64,000 nucleotides of DNA from Rhodococcus sp. ARC_M5 (GCF_022810405.1 NZ_JALGQE010000009.1:185569-249568); one strand, 5' to 3'. Shown: positions 32,501-41,872, numbered from the stretch's first letter. Notes: a model not told the origin generated them from the sequence alone. Numbers and translations are program-made.

Positions 32501-34822
32501 CTAGACCTCCGGCTCGAACGGCTGCAGCGCCGAGAGTTCCCCCGGTAGTGCGTCGACGTGCACCACACCGAGGCGTTGCGTGGCTCGGGTGAGTGCCACG
32601 TACAGATCGTTCATGCCCTTGATGGACTCGGCCACGATTGCGGCCGGTTCGACGATCAGGACCGAGTCGAATTCGAGTCCCTTGGCATCCTTGACCGTCG
32701 ATACGGTGACCGATTCCGTTGCCAGATGGCGGAATCGGTCGACGTGGCCCGCGGGAACCAGCACGGCGCTCAGGCCTGGGCGCGGGTGATCGGCAACTCG
32801 CTTCTCCACCGCGGTGACCAGATCCGCTGCTGCCACTCGTTGGGCCCACGGTCGTGTTCCGGTGCTGCGAATGGATCGTGGCTCGGACTGCTCGGGATCG
32901 ATGGCAGCCAACACGTCGTGTGCAACGACCATGATCTCGGACGGTGTTCGGTAGTTCACCGTCAGTTCGGTTCGCTTCCACCGCTTGGCCACGTACGGTT
33001 CGAGAACCGAACCCCACGACGATGTTCCGGCGGGATCACCCGTCTGGGCAGTATCGCCCACCAGCGTCATCCACCGATTCGGTATGCGCCGCATCACCAT
33101 TCGCCACGCCATCGCAGAGAGTTCCTGCGCCTCGTCGACGATCACGTGCCCGTAGGTCCACGTTCGGTCACCGGCGGCTCGTTCGGCCGTGGTGAGTCGT
33201 TGACCCGAATTCTGTCGTCGCGCAAGCTGATCGGCATCGATGAGGTCGTATGCCATCAGGATCTCCGGATCGAGTTCGTCCTCGAGGTCCTGTGGTGCCG
33301 AACCGGTCAGGATGTCCAGTGCGCCCTGGGCATCGGCGATCTGACCTCGCCATTGGCGTTGCGCTTGTTCACGTTCGGCCGCGTCGTCGACGCCGAGCAG
33401 CTCGGCGAGTTCATCGAGCAGGGGAGCGTCGGCCGACGAGAAGCCGTGGCCCCGACGAACGAGAGCCTCCCGCTCCGCCTCGTTCAGTGCAGGCGCGGCC
33501 GCGGCGATCTTCTCGGGCGATGCGAAGAGGTCGCGGAGTACCTGCTGAGGAGACAGATCGGGCCACAGCTCGTCGACGGCGGCCATGACGTCCTGGTCCT
33601 CGCGCATCTCGTCGCGCATGTCCGCGATGTCGTCGGCGCTGAGCAGGCTGGACCCGTCGACGAGGTTCTGCCCGAGTTTCGCCGCCAATTGGTTCGCCAA
33701 CTGGTCGATGACCGAGGACACGAACAGCGGCCGAGCCAGGTTGTGCGGTCGCCGGGACGAGCGGGCGCGTCCGCGAGCCCGAGTGACGATCTTGCGGTCG
33801 AGCGTGATGTCGTAGGTGTCGAACTTCAGACGACGGGGTTGGGCGGGAACTTCCTGACGGTCGCGTACCGCCTGAGTCAGTACCTCGACCATCGACAGTC
33901 TGCCCTTGACCTCGGTCGCCAGAGCCGTGTCCTCGCGTTGCGCACGGACTCCCGGGTAGAGGTCGCCGATCGTGGACAGCAGCACACCCGTCTCGCCGAG
34001 TGACGGCAGTACCTGCCCGATGTAATCGAGGAACGTGGCGTTGGGTCCGATGATCAGCACACCGCTCTTGCCGAGCTGCTGGCGGTAGGTGTACAGCAGG
34101 TACGCGGCGCGGTGCAGTGCGACGGCTGTCTTGCCGGTACCCGGTCCGCCCTGAACCACCAGCACACTGCGGTGCTGCGATCGGATGATCGCGTCCTGTT
34201 CGCTCTGGATCGTCTCGACGATGTCGTTCATCTGACCGGTACGTGCGGCATCGAGTGCCGAGAGCAGCGCACCTTCGCTCGCCACTCCGCCTGCCACGGC
34301 GGCATCGCTCGACGATCGAGCGGACTTCAGGTCGAGGAATTCGTCGGCGATCGATGTCACTCGGCGGCCACGCGTGCGAATGTGCCTGCGCCGCAACACG
34401 TTCTCCGGGGCAGCCGGAGTCGCAAGGTAGAACGGTCGGGCCATCGGGGCGCGCCAGTCCAGCAGCAGCGTTTCGTAATCGTTCTTGTCGTCGAGAATTC
34501 CGACGCGGCCGATGTAGCGCTCGGGCCGGTCGTCGACCTTGGGGTCGAGGGACTCGGGGTCGAGGTCGATGCGCCCGAAACACAGTCCGTTCTCGGCGGC
34601 GTCGTACTTGGCGATGTCCTCGGTGTACATCTGGTTGAACGATTCGCGTTCACTGCGAGCCTGCGGGGTACCGCCGGTCTCCAACAGCACCGCGCGCAAT
34701 CGGTTCGCGGCGTACTCGCGGAGTGCGTCCAGCTGGGTGTACAGCCGCGTCAGGTGCGCCTGCTCGATGTCTTCTTCGATCGGCACATCGGAGTTTCTCG
34801 ATGTGTGGCCGTCGTCCGGCAA
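32501..34822 (-). CDS. helR: HelD/HelR-type RNA polymerase-recycling ATPase
   Basis: A 773-residue UvrD-like superfamily 1 ATPase of the HelD class. The N-terminus has a long helical hairpin (EEDIEQAHLTRLYTQLDALREYAANRLRAVL), which in HelD structures enters the secondary channel of RNA polymerase. It is followed by 'YIGRVGILDD...LLLDWRAPMARPFY', typical of HelD. Walker A is QGGPGTGKTAVALHRAAYLLY, motif II VIVDEAQELS, motif III LVGDTAQTGDPAG, and the helicase C-part is VSTVKDAKGLEFDSVLIV and LYVALTRATQRL. HelD frees stalled polymerase; the HelR branch also displaces rifamycins. A TTG start is used, with GGAG five bases upstream. HelR versus plain HelD is not settled by sequence alone. Confidence 0.85.
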   Translation of the reverse strand: MPDDGHTSRNSDVPIEEDIEQAHLTRLYTQLDALREYAANRLRAVLLETGGTPQARSERESFNQMYTEDIAKYDAAENGLCFGRIDLDPESLDPKVDDRPERYIGRVGILDDKNDYETLLLDWRAPMARPFYLATPAAPENVLRRRHIRTRGRRVTSIADEFLDLKSARSSSDAAVAGGVASEGALLSALDAARTGQMNDIVETIQSEQDAIIRSQHRSVLVVQGGPGTGKTAVALHRAAYLLYTYRQQLGKSGVLIIGPNATFLDYIGQVLPSLGETGVLLSTIGDLYPGVRAQREDTALATEVKGRLSMVEVLTQAVRDRQEVPAQPRRLKFDTYDITLDRKIVTRARGRARSSRRPHNLARPLFVSSVIDQLANQLAAKLGQNLVDGSSLLSADDIADMRDEMREDQDVMAAVDELWPDLSPQQVLRDLFASPEKIAAAAPALNEAEREALVRRGHGFSSADAPLLDELAELLGVDDAAEREQAQRQWRGQIADAQGALDILTGSAPQDLEDELDPEILMAYDLIDADQLARRQNSGQRLTTAERAAGDRTWTYGHVIVDEAQELSAMAWRMVMRRIPNRWMTLVGDTAQTGDPAGTSSWGSVLEPYVAKRWKRTELTVNYRTPSEIMVVAHDVLAAIDPEQSEPRSIRSTGTRPWAQRVAAADLVTAVEKRVADHPRPGLSAVLVPAGHVDRFRHLATESVTVSTVKDAKGLEFDSVLIVEPAAIVAESIKGMNDLYVALTRATQRLGVVHVDALPGELSALQPFEPEV

Positions 34823-34895
34823 AGGGTCTCCTCGGGAGTTCGGCCGAGGCGAAGATATCGCCTCGAAATCAGCCAGAGCAGTCTACGTCGCACAA

Positions 34896-34934
34896 CGGCC
34901 CTGCCGCAGAACCGCTGGTTCCGGGGCAGGGCCG
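34896..34934 (-). terminator. Two-tier hairpin terminator of the DoxX-repeat gene
   Basis: The outer stem CGGCCCTGCC/GGCAGGGCCG (34896-34905 with 34925-34934) encloses an inner stem GAACC/GGTTC (34909-34913 with 34917-34921). It lies 27 bases after the minus-strand stop at 34962. Confidence 0.75.
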
Positions 34935-34961
34935 CGTCTGTTGCTGTGTTCTCGGCGAGAA

Positions 34962-36152
34962 CTACTTCGCGTACTGCTGCAGCTTCTTGTCCAAGTTCTT
35001 CTGAGCCTTGGCAACTCGCTTCTCGAGCTTGGCGCGAGCCTGCTCGGTCACCTTCTCGAGTTCCTTGCTCTGCTTCTCCGCACGCTTGCGGGCCCGCTTG
35101 CTCAGCGTCTCCACGCGATCGGACGCCAGATCGGCCCAGGTGACTCCGCGCTTCTGCGCTTCGTCGGCCAGGACCGAACCCCTCTCGGCAGCCAGATCGG
35201 CGAGCTTGGAGGCGCGCTTCTGGGCTACATCGGTCAATTCGTGGCGACGATCAGCGGCAACGTCGACGAGCTTGGATCCGCGCTTCTGCGCGATCTCTGC
35301 CAGGTCGGTTCCGCGGTGCGCAGCCTTGTCGGCAAGCTTGGAGCCGCGCTTCTGCGCCTCGTCGGCCAAGTCGCTACCGCGGTCGGCGGCGAGTTCGGCG
35401 AGCTTGGAGCCACGCTTCTGTGCTTCGTCGGCGAGGACGGAACCCTTGTCGGCGGCCACGTGAGTCCAGCGGTTCAGTGCCGGCTGAGCGACCTCGGCCA
35501 GCTCCGAGCCCTTTTCTGTGGCGATGTCGGCGAGCTTGGCCAACTTGGGCTGGGCGGCGTCGGCGAACTTGGCCAGCTTCGGCTGTGCGGCCTCGGCGAG
35601 ATCGGCGCTGCGGCTCGCGGCGACGGCTGCGATTTCCTTGACCCGCTCACCGGTCTCGTGGGTGGAGTGACCCGGCAGTGCCGAGACGACGGTCTCCTGC
35701 GCGCGGCGTGCTGCGCGCTTGCTACGCCATGCGACGGACGGCTTGCCCTCGGTGTCGACGGCTGCGATGAGCAGTCCACCGAGCAGGCTCAGGTTCTTGA
35801 AGAAGTGGATACGCTGGGCAGCCTTTGCCTCCGGGTCCGTCTCGTTCCAGAAGGCGTGCCCGGCGAGTGTCGTCGGTACGAGACTTCCGGCGAGAGCGAT
35901 CGAGGCGATGCGCGGTGCCTTGCCGGTGGCCAACAGAATTCCTCCCGCGACCTGAATTCCGCCGTTGATACGAACGAGAGTCTCCGGGTCGCTCGGCACG
36001 TTCGCGGTGACGTCGTTGGGAAGGGCGTCCTTGCCCTGCTCGATCAGCGGAGTGGCGACCTGCGCCTTGCCGGTGGGATTACGGAGTGCGTCGACGCCCC
36101 CTGCGATGAAAATCGTAGACATCAGCGGACGGGCGATACGGCGGACCAGCAT
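34962..36152 (-). CDS. DoxX-family membrane protein with a 16-unit 11-residue repeat tail
   Basis: A 396-residue protein. Residues 1-~135 are a DoxX membrane domain with about four helices (PLMSTIFIAGGVDALRNP; INGGIQVAGGILLATG; IALAGSLVPTTLAGHAFW; FFKNLSLLGGLLIAAVD). Residues 178-353 are sixteen gap-free 11-residue units with consensus A-[AQ]-x-[RK]-G-S-x-L-A-[DE]-x, forming a long amphipathic helix like those of LEA proteins or apolipoproteins. The last ~40 residues are Lys/Gln-rich. GGAGG lies 6 bases before ATG 36152. DoxX relatives handle thiol/redox stress at the membrane; the repeat tail is extra. The upstream GGGTAT-type promoter suggests stress control. Confidence 0.82.
   Translation of the reverse strand: MLVRRIARPLMSTIFIAGGVDALRNPTGKAQVATPLIEQGKDALPNDVTANVPSDPETLVRINGGIQVAGGILLATGKAPRIASIALAGSLVPTTLAGHAFWNETDPEAKAAQRIHFFKNLSLLGGLLIAAVDTEGKPSVAWRSKRAARRAQETVVSALPGHSTHETGERVKEIAAVAASRSADLAEAAQPKLAKFADAAQPKLAKLADIATEKGSELAEVAQPALNRWTHVAADKGSVLADEAQKRGSKLAELAADRGSDLADEAQKRGSKLADKAAHRGTDLAEIAQKRGSKLVDVAADRRHELTDVAQKRASKLADLAAERGSVLADEAQKRGVTWADLASDRVETLSKRARKRAEKQSKELEKVTEQARAKLEKRVAKAQKNLDKKLQQYAK
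35094..35621 (-). repeat. Sixteen tandem 33-base coding repeats (hendecads) in the DoxX gene
   Basis: Codons 178-353 divide into 11-codon units without any insertion or deletion. Two unit types alternate in part of the array (AADRGSxLADE and AQKRGSKLADx), giving a 66-base higher-order period and suggesting growth by duplication of paired units. Confidence 0.8.
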
Positions 36153-36252
36153 TGACAGCCTCCTGCGTAGTTTCTCGTGTCATCGGCGGTGGAACCAGGA
36201 CAGCACTGCGGTCGGAAAACCTACCGCTGCGCGTCCTTTTGTCACACTATTC

Positions 36253-36278
36253 ATACCCCGGGATTCACGGTCTCAAGC
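36253..36278 (-). promoter_or_regulatory. Possible alternative-sigma (SigF/SigB-like) promoter for the DoxX-repeat gene
   Basis: On the minus strand GCTT (36275-36278) and GGGTAT (36253-36258) are spaced by 16 bases, close to the GTTT-N15-17-GGGTAT pattern of mycobacterial general-stress sigma factors. It lies 100 bases before the ATG at 36152. The -35 match is imperfect, so this is tentative. Confidence 0.35.
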
Positions 36279-36288
36279 GCGCCGACCG

Positions 36289-36978
36289 TCACCAACCCCG
36301 TTCGCGCCATTCGGCCAGGTGAGGGCGCTCGGCACCGAGTGTGGTGTCCTTTCCGTGGCCCGGGTAGACGACGGTGTCGTCTCCGTACCGGTCGAACAGT
36401 TTCTCTGTCACGTCGTCGAGCAGGCGGGCGAAATCCTCGGGGCTTCCCGTTTTGCCGACGCCACCGGGAAAGAGCGAATCCCCGGTGAAGAGGTGGGTGC
36501 GCGTGCCGTCGGTATCGGTCAGAGCGAGTGCGATGGAGCCGGGAGTGTGTCCGGTCAGGTGCACCACGTCGAACGTGAGCGCGCCCACCGATACTGTGTC
36601 CCGATCGGCGAGCAGGCGGTCGGGAGTCACCGGGAGGGGCTCGGCGTCGAGTTCGTGGGCCGCGGTCGGAGAGTCCGTACCGCCGGCGATGTCGGCCAGG
36701 GCCTGCCAGTGGTCGGCGTGCTGGTGAGTCGTCACGATGAGTGACAGGGTCGGCGCGTTCTCGTCGATGAGCAACGAGATGCGGTCGGCCTCGTTGGCGG
36801 CGTCGATCAGCACCGAGTGACCTGTTGCGGAACAGACGACAAGGTAGGTGTTGTTGTCCATGGGGCCGACCGACATCTTTGTGATCGTCGCTCCGGGAAT
36901 CGTCCGCCGTTGCGGTTGCGAACCCTGGGCGACGACGCCGGTGTAATTGTCGTCGATGGCCATGAGGTGCTCGTCCAT
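36289..36978 (-). CDS. Metallo-beta-lactamase-fold hydrolase (glyoxalase II-like)
   Basis: A 229-residue cytoplasmic zinc hydrolase with the metal-binding motif THQHADHW (HxHxDH), a further metal His in HLTGHTPGS, the bridging Asp in [11 protein letters not shown] and a final His in YPGHG. Such proteins cleave S-acyl-thiols including S-lactoyl conjugates; in actinobacteria the thiol may be mycothiol. The position matches Rv1637c (from memory). The start at ATG 36978 is chosen because TAGCGT, a -10, ends 7 bases upstream and nothing upstream looks conserved; ATG 36963 is also possible. It is divergent from uvrA. Confidence 0.85.
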   Translation of the reverse strand: MDEHLMAIDDNYTGVVAQGSQPQRRTIPGATITKMSVGPMDNNTYLVVCSATGHSVLIDAANEADRISLLIDENAPTLSLIVTTHQHADHWQALADIAGGTDSPTAAHELDAEPLPVTPDRLLADRDTVSVGALTFDVVHLTGHTPGSIALALTDTDGTRTHLFTGDSLFPGGVGKTGSPEDFARLLDDVTEKLFDRYGDDTVVYPGHGKDTTLGAERPHLAEWRERGW

Positions 36979-37238
36979 TTCGAGGACGCTACCGTCGTCG
37001 GCGGCACGAGGGGCGGTGGGGTCGCGCACGTGGAAAAGTGTGTCGGTGCCTGGATCTACCATTGCTACTGCGTGAGGTTCGTCCCTCACCACAACAGGTT
37101 TTCGACGTGGGGTCCACGGTTACACGACGTGTGACCGGTGCGTCGGCATTACACGTCATCACGCGACTCGAACGTCGTGCACTGCTGCGTCGTGCAGCAA
37201 CTCGACTGGACGTGCTCGTTCGGAAAGAAGGGAACACA

Positions 37239-40166
37239 GTGGCGGATCGCCTGATAGTGCGAGGTGCACGGGAGCACAATCTGCGGGGAGTCGACATCGA
37301 CCTGCCTCGGGACGCGCTGATCGTGTTCACGGGTCTGTCCGGCTCGGGCAAGTCGTCCCTCGCCTTCGACACGATCTTCGCCGAAGGTCAGCGTCGCTAT
37401 GTGGAGTCGCTGTCCGCGTACGCGCGTCAGTTCCTCGGCCAGATGGACAAGCCGGACGTCGATTTCATCGAGGGCCTCTCGCCTGCGGTCTCCATCGATC
37501 AGAAGTCGACCAACCGCAATCCGCGATCGACGGTGGGCACCATCACCGAGGTCTACGACTACCTCCGCCTGCTGTACGCGCGTGCAGGAACGGCTCATTG
37601 CCCGGTGTGCGGAGAACAGATCGCGAAGCAGACTCCGCAGCAGATCGTCGATCAGGTGCTGGACATGGAGGAGGGCCTGAAGTTCCAGGTACTCGCCCCG
37701 GTGGTGCGCACTCGCAAGGGCGAGTTCGTCGACCTGTTCGACTCTCTCAACACTCAGGGCTACTCGCGTGTTCGGGTCGACGGCGTCGTCCATCAGCTCA
37801 CGAGCCCGCCGGTGCTCAAGAAGCAGGAAAAGCACGACATCGAGGTCGTCGTAGACCGTCTGACCGTCAAGTCGAGCTCGAAGCAGCGTCTGACCGACTC
37901 GGTCGAAACCGCACTTCGACTGGCCGACGGCATCGTCGTGCTCGATTTCGTCGACCGGGACGAGAATGCATCGGACCGTGAGCGCCGGTTCTCCGAGAAG
38001 CTCGCGTGCCCCAACGGCCACCCCTTGTCCATCGACGATCTCGAACCGCGGTCGTTCTCCTTCAACTCGCCGTACGGTGCGTGCCCGGATTGCGTCGGGC
38101 TCGGCGTGCGCAAGGAGGTCGACCCGGAGCTGGTCGTTCCCGACGGCGATCTCAGCCTCGCGGACGGCGCCATCGCACCGTGGTCGATGGGCCAGACGTC
38201 GGAGTATTTCGGTCGACTGTTGTCCGGGCTCGCCGACGCCATGGGGTTCGACCTGAACGCGCCGTGGAACAAGTTGCCCGCCAAGGTCAAGCGTGCGGTC
38301 CTCGAGGGCAGCGATCACCAGGTACACGTGAAGTACAAGAACCGCTACGGCCGCACGCGGTCGTACTACGCCGAGTTCGAGGGTGTGATGCCGTTCCTGC
38401 ATCGTCGACTCGAGCAGACCGAGTCCGAGCAGATGAAGGAACGCTACGACGGCTACATGCGCGACGTGCCGTGTCCCACCTGCAACGGTGCCAGGCTGCG
38501 GCCCGAGATCCTGTCGGTGACGATCGCAGCGGGCGATTTCGGGCCGAAGTCGATCGCCGAGGTGTGCGAGTTGTCGATTGCCGACACCGCAAACTTCTTG
38601 AACAGTCTCACCCTCGGTCGCCGCGAGGAAGCGATCGCTGGGCAGGTCCTCAAGGAGGTTCAGGCTCGACTCGGCTTCCTCCTGGACGTCGGTCTGGAAT
38701 ACCTGTCACTGGCCAGGACCGCCGGCTCGCTGTCCGGCGGGGAGGCCCAGCGCATCCGGCTCGCCACCCAGATCGGGTCGGGACTCGTCGGCGTTCTCTA
38801 CGTCCTCGACGAGCCGTCCATCGGACTGCACCAACGAGACAACCGCCGTCTGATCGACACGTTGACGCGGTTGCGCGATCTCGGAAACACGCTGATCGTC
38901 GTCGAGCACGACGAGGACACCATCCGCACGTCCGATTGGATCGTCGACATCGGTCCGTTGGCGGGTGAGCACGGCGGACGCGTCGTGCACAGCGGTTCGT
39001 ACGAGGACCTGCTGACCAACCAGGAATCGCTGACCGGTGCGTATCTGTCCGGGCGGATGGAGATTCCGCTTCCCGACACCCGTCGTGTCGTGGACAAGAA
39101 GCGTCAGGTCACCGTGGTCGGTGCCCGCGAGCACAATCTTCGCGGCATCGACGTCAGCTTCCCGCTCGGCGTGCTGACCTCGGTCACCGGAGTGTCGGGT
39201 TCGGGTAAGTCCACGCTCGTCAACGACATCCTCGCGACGGTGATGGCCAACAAGCTCAACGGTGCCCGTCAGGTTCCCGGTCGGCACACGCGAATCAACG
39301 GACTCGATCAGCTCGACAAGCTCGTACGGGTGGATCAGTCGCCCATCGGCCGCACCCCACGCTCGAACGCTGCCACCTACACCGGGGTATTCGACAAGAT
39401 CCGCACGCTGTTCGCGGCGACCACCGAGGCCAAGGTGCGCGGCTACCAGCCTGGTCGATTCTCGTTCAACGTCAAGGGCGGCCGGTGTGAGGCCTGCTCA
39501 GGAGACGGCACACTCAAGATCGAGATGAACTTCCTGCCGGACGTCTACGTTCCGTGCGAGGTCTGTGAGGGCGCCCGGTACAACCGCGAGACACTCGAAG
39601 TCCACTACAAGGGCAAGACCATCGCCGAGGTTCTGGACATGCCGATCGAGGAGGCTGCCGACTTCTTCGAGGCCATCACCTCGATCCACCGCTACCTGAA
39701 GACGCTCGTCGAGGTCGGTCTCGGGTACGTGCGGCTCGGCCAACCGGCAACGACGTTGTCCGGCGGCGAGGCGCAACGCGTCAAGCTGGCAGCGGAACTG
39801 CAGAAGCGGTCCACCGGCCGCACGGTCTACATCCTCGACGAACCGACCACCGGCCTGCACTTCGAGGACATTCGCAAGCTGCTCGGCGTCGTGAACGGCC
39901 TCGTGGACAAGGGCAACACGGTGATCGTGATCGAGCACAATCTCGACGTCATCAAGGTTTCGGACTGGGTCATCGACATGGGACCCGAAGGTGGTTCCGG
40001 CGGTGGAACGCTTGTGGCACAAGGTAATCCGGAAGCCGTAGCAGCGGTACCCGAAAGCTACACCGGAAAATTCCTGCAGGAGGCGCTCTCCCGCGAGTCC
40101 GTCGTGGCCCCGCCGGTGAAAGCGGCTCCGAAGAAGCGCAGGCCACGCAAGGTCGCTGCTGTCTGA
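37239..40166 (+). CDS. uvrA: Excinuclease ABC subunit A
   Basis: Damage-recognition ATPase of nucleotide excision repair; a dimer that scans DNA and loads UvrB. The 975 residues contain two ABC ATPase modules: Walker [10 protein letters not shown] at residues 32-40 with [19 protein letters not shown], and [13 protein letters not shown] with [19 protein letters not shown]. The zinc-binding CxxC pairs are CPVC, CPDC, CPTC, CEAC and CEVC. '[24 protein letters not shown]' is the UvrB-binding/insertion signature. GTG 37239 has GAAGGGA upstream. The reading frame is open for 67 more codons 5' but without family-like sequence. Confidence 0.97.
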   Translation: MADRLIVRGAREHNLRGVDIDLPRDALIVFTGLSGSGKSSLAFDTIFAEGQRRYVESLSAYARQFLGQMDKPDVDFIEGLSPAVSIDQKSTNRNPRSTVGTITEVYDYLRLLYARAGTAHCPVCGEQIAKQTPQQIVDQVLDMEEGLKFQVLAPVVRTRKGEFVDLFDSLNTQGYSRVRVDGVVHQLTSPPVLKKQEKHDIEVVVDRLTVKSSSKQRLTDSVETALRLADGIVVLDFVDRDENASDRERRFSEKLACPNGHPLSIDDLEPRSFSFNSPYGACPDCVGLGVRKEVDPELVVPDGDLSLADGAIAPWSMGQTSEYFGRLLSGLADAMGFDLNAPWNKLPAKVKRAVLEGSDHQVHVKYKNRYGRTRSYYAEFEGVMPFLHRRLEQTESEQMKERYDGYMRDVPCPTCNGARLRPEILSVTIAAGDFGPKSIAEVCELSIADTANFLNSLTLGRREEAIAGQVLKEVQARLGFLLDVGLEYLSLARTAGSLSGGEAQRIRLATQIGSGLVGVLYVLDEPSIGLHQRDNRRLIDTLTRLRDLGNTLIVVEHDEDTIRTSDWIVDIGPLAGEHGGRVVHSGSYEDLLTNQESLTGAYLSGRMEIPLPDTRRVVDKKRQVTVVGAREHNLRGIDVSFPLGVLTSVTGVSGSGKSTLVNDILATVMANKLNGARQVPGRHTRINGLDQLDKLVRVDQSPIGRTPRSNAATYTGVFDKIRTLFAATTEAKVRGYQPGRFSFNVKGGRCEACSGDGTLKIEMNFLPDVYVPCEVCEGARYNRETLEVHYKGKTIAEVLDMPIEEAADFFEAITSIHRYLKTLVEVGLGYVRLGQPATTLSGGEAQRVKLAAELQKRSTGRTVYILDEPTTGLHFEDIRKLLGVVNGLVDKGNTVIVIEHNLDVIKVSDWVIDMGPEGGSGGGTLVAQGNPEAVAAVPESYTGKFLQEALSRESVVAPPVKAAPKKRRPRKVAAV

Positions 40167-40185
40167 CTCATGTCCCGGTAACCAC

Positions 40186-40219
40186 GAAGCCGCACTCGGT
40201 ATCGACCGGGTGCGGCTTC
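40186..40219. terminator. Hairpin terminator between uvrA and the DUF1844 gene
   Basis: A 15-position stem with a single G-T wobble (GAAGCCGCACTCGGT at 40186-40200 with 40205-40219) and a 4-base loop ATCG. It lies between convergent stops. Confidence 0.8.
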
Positions 40220-40253
40220 ATGGGTATGCAGCTGTCGTCGTCGAAGGTCCTGC

Positions 40254-40634
40254 TCAGTGCACCGGACCGGTGTACTTCTCGCCTGGACCCTTTCCTGGCT
40301 CGTCCGGGTGGGCAGATGCTTCCCGAAATGCGCGCTGCAGTGCCTGCAACCCGTCGCGAATGGGTCCGGCATGGGGACCGAGGTATTCCACCGACGCGGT
40401 GACCAGGCCTGCCAGCGCGGTGATGACGCGTCGTGCCTCGTCGAGGTCGAGGTAGGGGCTCTCGGCGGGATCCGGCTCGGACAGTCCCAGCTTCTCGGCT
40501 GCGGAACTCATCAGCATGACCGCAGCGCGGCTGATGACCTCGACCGCGGGGACCTCGGCGAGTTCACGGACTTCGGGCTCGGCACCCAGGGGGTCGGCAC
40601 CTGCGGCATCGTCGTGATTGGGGGAGCTGGTCAT
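40254..40634 (-). CDS. DUF1844 domain protein
   Basis: A 126-residue acidic protein. The central segment 'VPAVEVISRAAVMLMSSAAEKLGLSEPDP...LDLDEARRVITALAGLVTAS' fits DUF1844, helical proteins of unknown function that are often encoded next to infC in actinobacteria. The start is ATG 40634; no clear Shine-Dalgarno or -10 is seen. Its promoter region is shared head-to-head with the long infC leader. Confidence 0.75.
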   Translation of the reverse strand: MTSSPNHDDAAGADPLGAEPEVRELAEVPAVEVISRAAVMLMSSAAEKLGLSEPDPAESPYLDLDEARRVITALAGLVTASVEYLGPHAGPIRDGLQALQRAFREASAHPDEPGKGPGEKYTGPVH

Positions 40635-40707
40635 GCCTACGAGAATCCCACGCCGCCTACTGTCGGGAGAATCGGGTGCCGACGAGTTCGGGTGCGATCG
40701 GGCTCGA

Positions 40708-40737
40708 TTGTCGGTTTCTCGAATCTGCTGGTAGTGT
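40708..40737 (+). promoter_or_regulatory. Candidate promoter of the infC-rpmI-rplT operon
   Basis: TTGTCG (40708-40713) and TAGTGT (40732-40737) are spaced by 18 bases. Transcription would start near 40744, giving an untranslated leader of roughly 350 bases before infC. Confidence 0.5.
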
Positions 40738-40950
40738 GACTCGACGACCGTCTTCGGCGTGCGCTTCTCGATGGAGTGCACCGCACGGAGGCAGCAAGTG
40801 GAGCCCGACTCCCACCGGCACGTAGGCATCGACACGCTACTTCCGGTCCGGTCGCACGATGGTTCACCCTCTCGGGTAGCCAGCGTGCTTCCTCTCAGTG
40901 AGGAGACTGTACGACGATCATGTCGTGCGGGTCGACCGGTCGACATCGGG

Positions 40951-40986
40951 CCCTGCTATCGGTTCACACCGGGAGCAGGGTTTTTT
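40951..40986 (+). terminator. Attenuator-type terminator in the infC leader
   Basis: CCCTGCT (40951-40957) pairs with AGCAGGG (40974-40980), with an inner CGGT/ACCG stem, followed at once by six T residues (40981-40986). This is a textbook intrinsic terminator placed 110 bases upstream of the infC start codon, inside the leader. Bases 40635-41096 hold no convincing gene. A GTG with GGAGG six bases upstream opens a frame at 40798 that runs through the terminator, but its codon use is weak. Other visible structure is the perfect palindrome GTCGACCGGTCGAC at 40931-40944. Confidence 0.75.
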
Positions 40987-41096
40987 CGTTGCAGCGATTC
41001 GCATCGCTGCGGGGAATGTCGAGGATCGACGGCGACGGGCTGTGCCAGTGGCAGGCGGTCGGGTTACACACCACACCGCACTACCTAGGAGGCCCC

Positions 41097-41756
41097 ATCA
41101 GCACTGAGACCCGCATCAACGATCGCATCCGAGTTCCCGAGGTCCGGCTTGTCGGACCGGGCGGTGAACAGGTGGGGATCGTGCGTGTTGAAGATGCACT
41201 CCGCTTGGCTCTCGAAGCCGACCTCGATCTTGTCGAAGTAGCTCCCGACGCACGTCCGCCGGTCTGCAAGATCATGGACTACGGGAAGTTCAAGTACGAG
41301 GCTGCGCAGAAGGCGCGCGAATCGCGCAAGAACCAGACGCTCACCGTCATCAAGGAGCAGAAGCTCCGCCCCAAGATCGACGCGCACGACTACGAGACCA
41401 AGAAGCGCAACGTCGTTCGCTTCCTCGAAGCGGGCTCGAAGGTCAAGGTCACCATCATGTTCCGCGGTCGCGAGCAGTCGCGACCCGAACTCGGTTTCCG
41501 TCTGCTGCAGCGCCTGGGCGCGGACGTCGCGGAGCTCGGCTTCGTGGAGACCTCGGCCAAGCAGGACGGCCGCAACATGACGATGGTGTTGGCACCGCAC
41601 AAGGGTGCCAAGACTCGCGTCAAGGCACAGGAGAGCGCAGCGGCACCGCCCGCGCAACGCGCACCGGCTCCCGCGCCGGCACAGCCCGCCGATGCAGCCC
41701 CGGCTGCCGAGGCACCGGCCGCAGCAGCTCCGGCTACTCCGGCGCAGACCAACTGA
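41097..41756 (+). CDS. infC: Translation initiation factor IF-3 (AUC start codon)
   Basis: IF-3 binds the 30S subunit, keeps it free of 50S and rejects wrong initiation codons. The N-domain ([20 protein letters not shown]...[24 protein letters not shown]), linker and C-domain ([23 protein letters not shown]...[12 protein letters not shown]) are complete, followed by a ~45-residue Ala/Pro-rich tail common in actinobacteria. Its start is the rare ATC at 41097, with AGGAGG at 41087-41092. No ATG, GTG or TTG is available in the right place. Rare start codons in infC let IF-3 repress its own translation in other bacteria. First gene of the infC-rpmI-rplT operon. Confidence 0.93.
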   Translation: MSTETRINDRIRVPEVRLVGPGGEQVGIVRVEDALRLALEADLDLVEVAPDARPPVCKIMDYGKFKYEAAQKARESRKNQTLTVIKEQKLRPKIDAHDYETKKRNVVRFLEAGSKVKVTIMFRGREQSRPELGFRLLQRLGADVAELGFVETSAKQDGRNMTMVLAPHKGAKTRVKAQESAAAPPAQRAPAPAPAQPADAAPAAEAPAAAAPATPAQTN

Positions 41757-41872
41757 GCCTCGTGCTCTACCAGTAAGACAGCCCTACACCCGCTTCGGTA
41801 CACAGTTTTTCCGTTGCGTCGTACGGCTGTGCCATGCAACACCGAAGAGCGATTACAGAAGAAGAGGATTTC

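Noticed and set aside
34823..34961. Rifamycin-associated element upstream of helR
   Set aside because: The only inverted repeat here (34896-34934) does not match the GGGGCTTGC-type element and is placed as the terminator of the convergently positioned DoxX gene's transcript.
27117..36978. The uvrB-uvrA accessory block as a mobile island
   Set aside because: No integrase, transposase, direct-repeat boundary or tRNA attachment site is visible, and base composition and codon use look like the rest of the window.
40759..41088. A 109-codon gene upstream of infC
   Set aside because: Codon use is poor and the frame contains the attenuator hairpin and T-run. It is kept only as a speculative leader frame from GTG 40798.
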